Source of the DNA: Bacteroidaceae bacterium | Lineage (GTDB): Bacteria; Bacteroidota; Bacteroidia; Bacteroidales; Bacteroidaceae | DNA length: 33,001 nt | Assembly: GCA_017442185.1 (NCBI GenBank) | Contig: JAFSAT010000033.1 | Span: forward strand, 1-33,001 | Direction of reading: 5' to 3' | Part shown: positions 31,603 to 33,001 of the stretch, in pieces | Numbering within the stretch: position 1 is the stretch's first letter | Layout: the number at the start of each line of letters is the position of its first letter | Translations under genes and position numbers: made by a program | Notes under the pieces: model-generated | Database searches by the model: none | Told to the model about the DNA's origin: nothing | What the model saw: only the letters and a program-made list of their open reading frames with translations

Positions 31603-32790
31603 TTATTGTCGCGACTGTCTTTCGGCAAGCGGTGCCGACGCTCTTTGGAACACTTTAAGCCCGAATCGTGGAGCTATGGCAATGGCATAGTCGGTGATGT
31701 CGCTTTGCAGCTCCTCGTAGTTCTCCCATGATTTATCCTTGCTGAAGCAATACATTTCGAGCGGCAATCCCTCTTCGTGTGGTTGCAGTTGACGCACCAT
31801 CAGTGTCATCTCTTTATTCACTCCGGGGTGTTGTTTAAGGTACATCAGAAGGTGTCGGCGCAGTATTGTGCTGTTGGTGATGGTGCTTGCATCTTCGTTT
31901 TGCGCAATCAACCCCTCGGCTTTGTATTTGATAATCTCGTCGTCGGTGCAAAAGTCTATGCTCATCATATCTATTATGATGCTGCGGTTGATGCGTCGTC
32001 CTTGGCCCTCCTCCATGCCTCGCCAATTTACAAATGAGCCGCTCACAAGGGTGTATGGTGGTACTGTGGATATAGTGTTGTCCCAATTGCGTACCTTTAC
32101 GGTGGTCAGCCCCACCTCGAACACCACTCCGTCGGCATTGCTATCGGGTACCACAATCCAATCGCCGGGACGCAACATGTCGTTGGCCGATAATTGCACT
32201 CCTGCCACAAGGCCCACAATGCTGTCTTTGAAGATGAGCATGAGCACAGTGGCGGCGGCACTCAGTCCCACGAGTAATTCCAATGGCGATTTGTCGAACA
32301 GCGAACTTACTATCAGTATTATACCTATTGCAATTGTCACCACCTGAAGCATCTGGTGTATGCCTTTGAGAGGGCGGTTACGCATGGCGCTGTTACTCTC
32401 GGCCAATCTATATATTGAATCCAATATGTTCAGTATCAACTGCACAAGTGTGCCTATTATATATACCTCGCACACTTTTACCGCTATATTCAGGGTTATT
32501 GGAGCATCGTAGAATGTGTACGGCAGCACAGGCAGCAGCATTGTGGCCGGTATAATCTTGCAGATGCTGTTGAGCACTCGGGGGCACAGCAGTATGTCGT
32601 CCCACGAGAATGACGTTCTTATCACAAGTCTTGTGATTGCGGGAATGACAATTTTTTTACAGGCATAGTAGGTTATGAGTACGGCTGCTATGGTTGTGAG
32701 CACTACAATGACTCTTCCGTGCCACCCCATCTCTTTGATGGTGCTTGCTAATGTGGCAATTATTCCACTTGTTAAAATGGTGCTGTGCAT
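31603..32790 (-). CDS. MscS-family mechanosensitive ion channel (YbdG-like)
   Basis: A 395-residue inner-membrane channel that would release osmolytes on hypo-osmotic shock. About five membrane segments lie in the first 200 residues. The pore helix and beta domain are seen in GLSAAATVLMLIFKDSIVGLVAGVQLSANDMLRPGDWI, followed by VPDSNADGVVFEVGLTTVKVRNWDNTISTVPPYTL. The large soluble C-terminal domain with SFVNWRGMEEGQGRRINRSI marks the YbdG/miniconductance subgroup. It begins 27 bases after a ComM-like gene, so the two may share a transcript. Confidence 0.92.
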   Translation of the reverse strand: MHSTILTSGIIATLASTIKEMGWHGRVIVVLTTIAAVLITYYACKKIVIPAITRLVIRTSFSWDDILLCPRVLNSICKIIPATMLLPVLPYTFYDAPITLNIAVKVCEVYIIGTLVQLILNILDSIYRLAESNSAMRNRPLKGIHQMLQVVTIAIGIILIVSSLFDKSPLELLVGLSAAATVLMLIFKDSIVGLVAGVQLSANDMLRPGDWIVVPDSNADGVVFEVGLTTVKVRNWDNTISTVPPYTLVSGSFVNWRGMEEGQGRRINRSIIIDMMSIDFCTDDEIIKYKAEGLIAQNEDASTITNSTILRRHLLMYLKQHPGVNKEMTLMVRQLQPHEEGLPLEMYCFSKDKSWENYEELQSDITDYAIAIAPRFGLKVFQRASAPLAERQSRQ

Positions 32791-32817
32791 GGTGTGATGT
32801 GTTTATTTTGTTTTGTT

Positions 32818-33001
32818 TCACTCGCCCCAGCTCTCTCTGTCGAGGCTGCGATAGCCTATTGCTTCGGCAATGTGCATGGTCTCTACGCTTTCCGAGCCGG
32901 CAAGGTCGGCGATGGTGCGGGCTACTTTCAGAATACGGTCGTAGGCGCGTGCCGATAGGTTTAGGCGCTCCATTGCGCTTTTGAGCATTGTGAGACTCTG
33001 C
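32818..33001 (-). CDS. ComM/YifB-family Mg-chelatase-like AAA ATPase, C-terminal 60 codons
   Basis: Only the end of the gene is in the window. Its last codons read [36 protein letters not shown] and [13 protein letters not shown] before a TGA at 32820-32818. [23 protein letters not shown] and YRSLDR are the C-terminal signature of YifB/ComM proteins, helicases that extend branch migration in natural transformation. The ATPase core lies outside the window. Confidence 0.9.
   Translation of the reverse strand, partial: QSLTMLKSAMERLNLSARAYDRILKVARTIADLAGSESVETMHIAEAIGYRSLDRESWGE

Noticed and set aside
1-33001. CRISPR arrays, phage modules and rRNA genes.
   Set aside because: I saw no regularly spaced direct repeats, no phage structural genes and no rRNA sequence; the only RNA gene I can support is tRNA-Gln.

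Overview
The window reads as chromosome of a gut-type member of the order Bacteroidales. Evidence for this is the set of -33/-7 promoters of the Bacteroidetes type (TTTG, 19-20 bases, TAnnTTTG), a DUF4271-hemD pair, an archaeal-type phosphoglycerate-mutase homologue beside threonine synthase, GEVED/GH123/sialidase domains ending in a T9SS-like sorting tail, and tandem WxcM/FdtA sugar ketoisomerases. Genus cannot be fixed from sequence alone; Muribaculaceae or Prevotella/Bacteroides relatives fit.

Layout. 1-160: the broken-off end of an insertion sequence with the first 31 codons of an IS3-like OrfA. 310-3840 (+): an efflux set of TolC, membrane-fusion protein and ABC ATPase, with no permease. 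4220-5943 (+): a stress cluster (GlsB/YeaQ-like protein, YtxH-like protein, manganese catalase, an unlisted 39-residue basic peptide) ending in a strong terminator. 5992-6062 (-): tRNA-Gln(UUG) with its own promoter. 6247-9184 (-): a tightly overlapping nucleotide-sugar operon (two FdtA-like ketoisomerases, a DegT-family aminotransferase, a GNAT/FemAB-like transferase). 9248-18129 (-): HlyD, two FtsX/MacB-type permeases, ABC ATPase, TolC, then an NtrC-type sigma-54 activator and its histidine kinase. A textbook sigma-54 promoter and a 13-bp palindromic candidate enhancer lie in front of this block. 18440-23261 (-): housekeeping genes (ahcY, LOG-family hydrolase, DUF4271, hemD; then rnpA, yidD, tatD). 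23383-26316 (-): a threonine operon (promoter, Thr-rich leader peptide, apgM-type probable homoserine kinase, thrC). 26443-31526 (-): a very large secreted glycosidase, GEVED-GH123-sialidase-sorting tail, split by a one-base frameshift in a run of six C. 31603-33001 (-): MscS-family channel and the end of a ComM/YifB gene.

The signals I consider most worth attention are: (1) the small threonine leader peptide at 26194-26259, which supports the homoserine-kinase assignment of apgM; (2) the apparently self-contained sigma-54 efflux circuit; (3) the beta-GalNAcase/sialidase fusion and its homopolymer frameshift; (4) a dispersed intergenic repeat with core AGAAGCTGTTTAAATTT, seen about ten times in the first 18.4 kb and flanking hlyD as perfect 21-bp inverted copies; and (5) a 17-bp perfect inverted repeat inside the signal-peptide codons of the second tolC.
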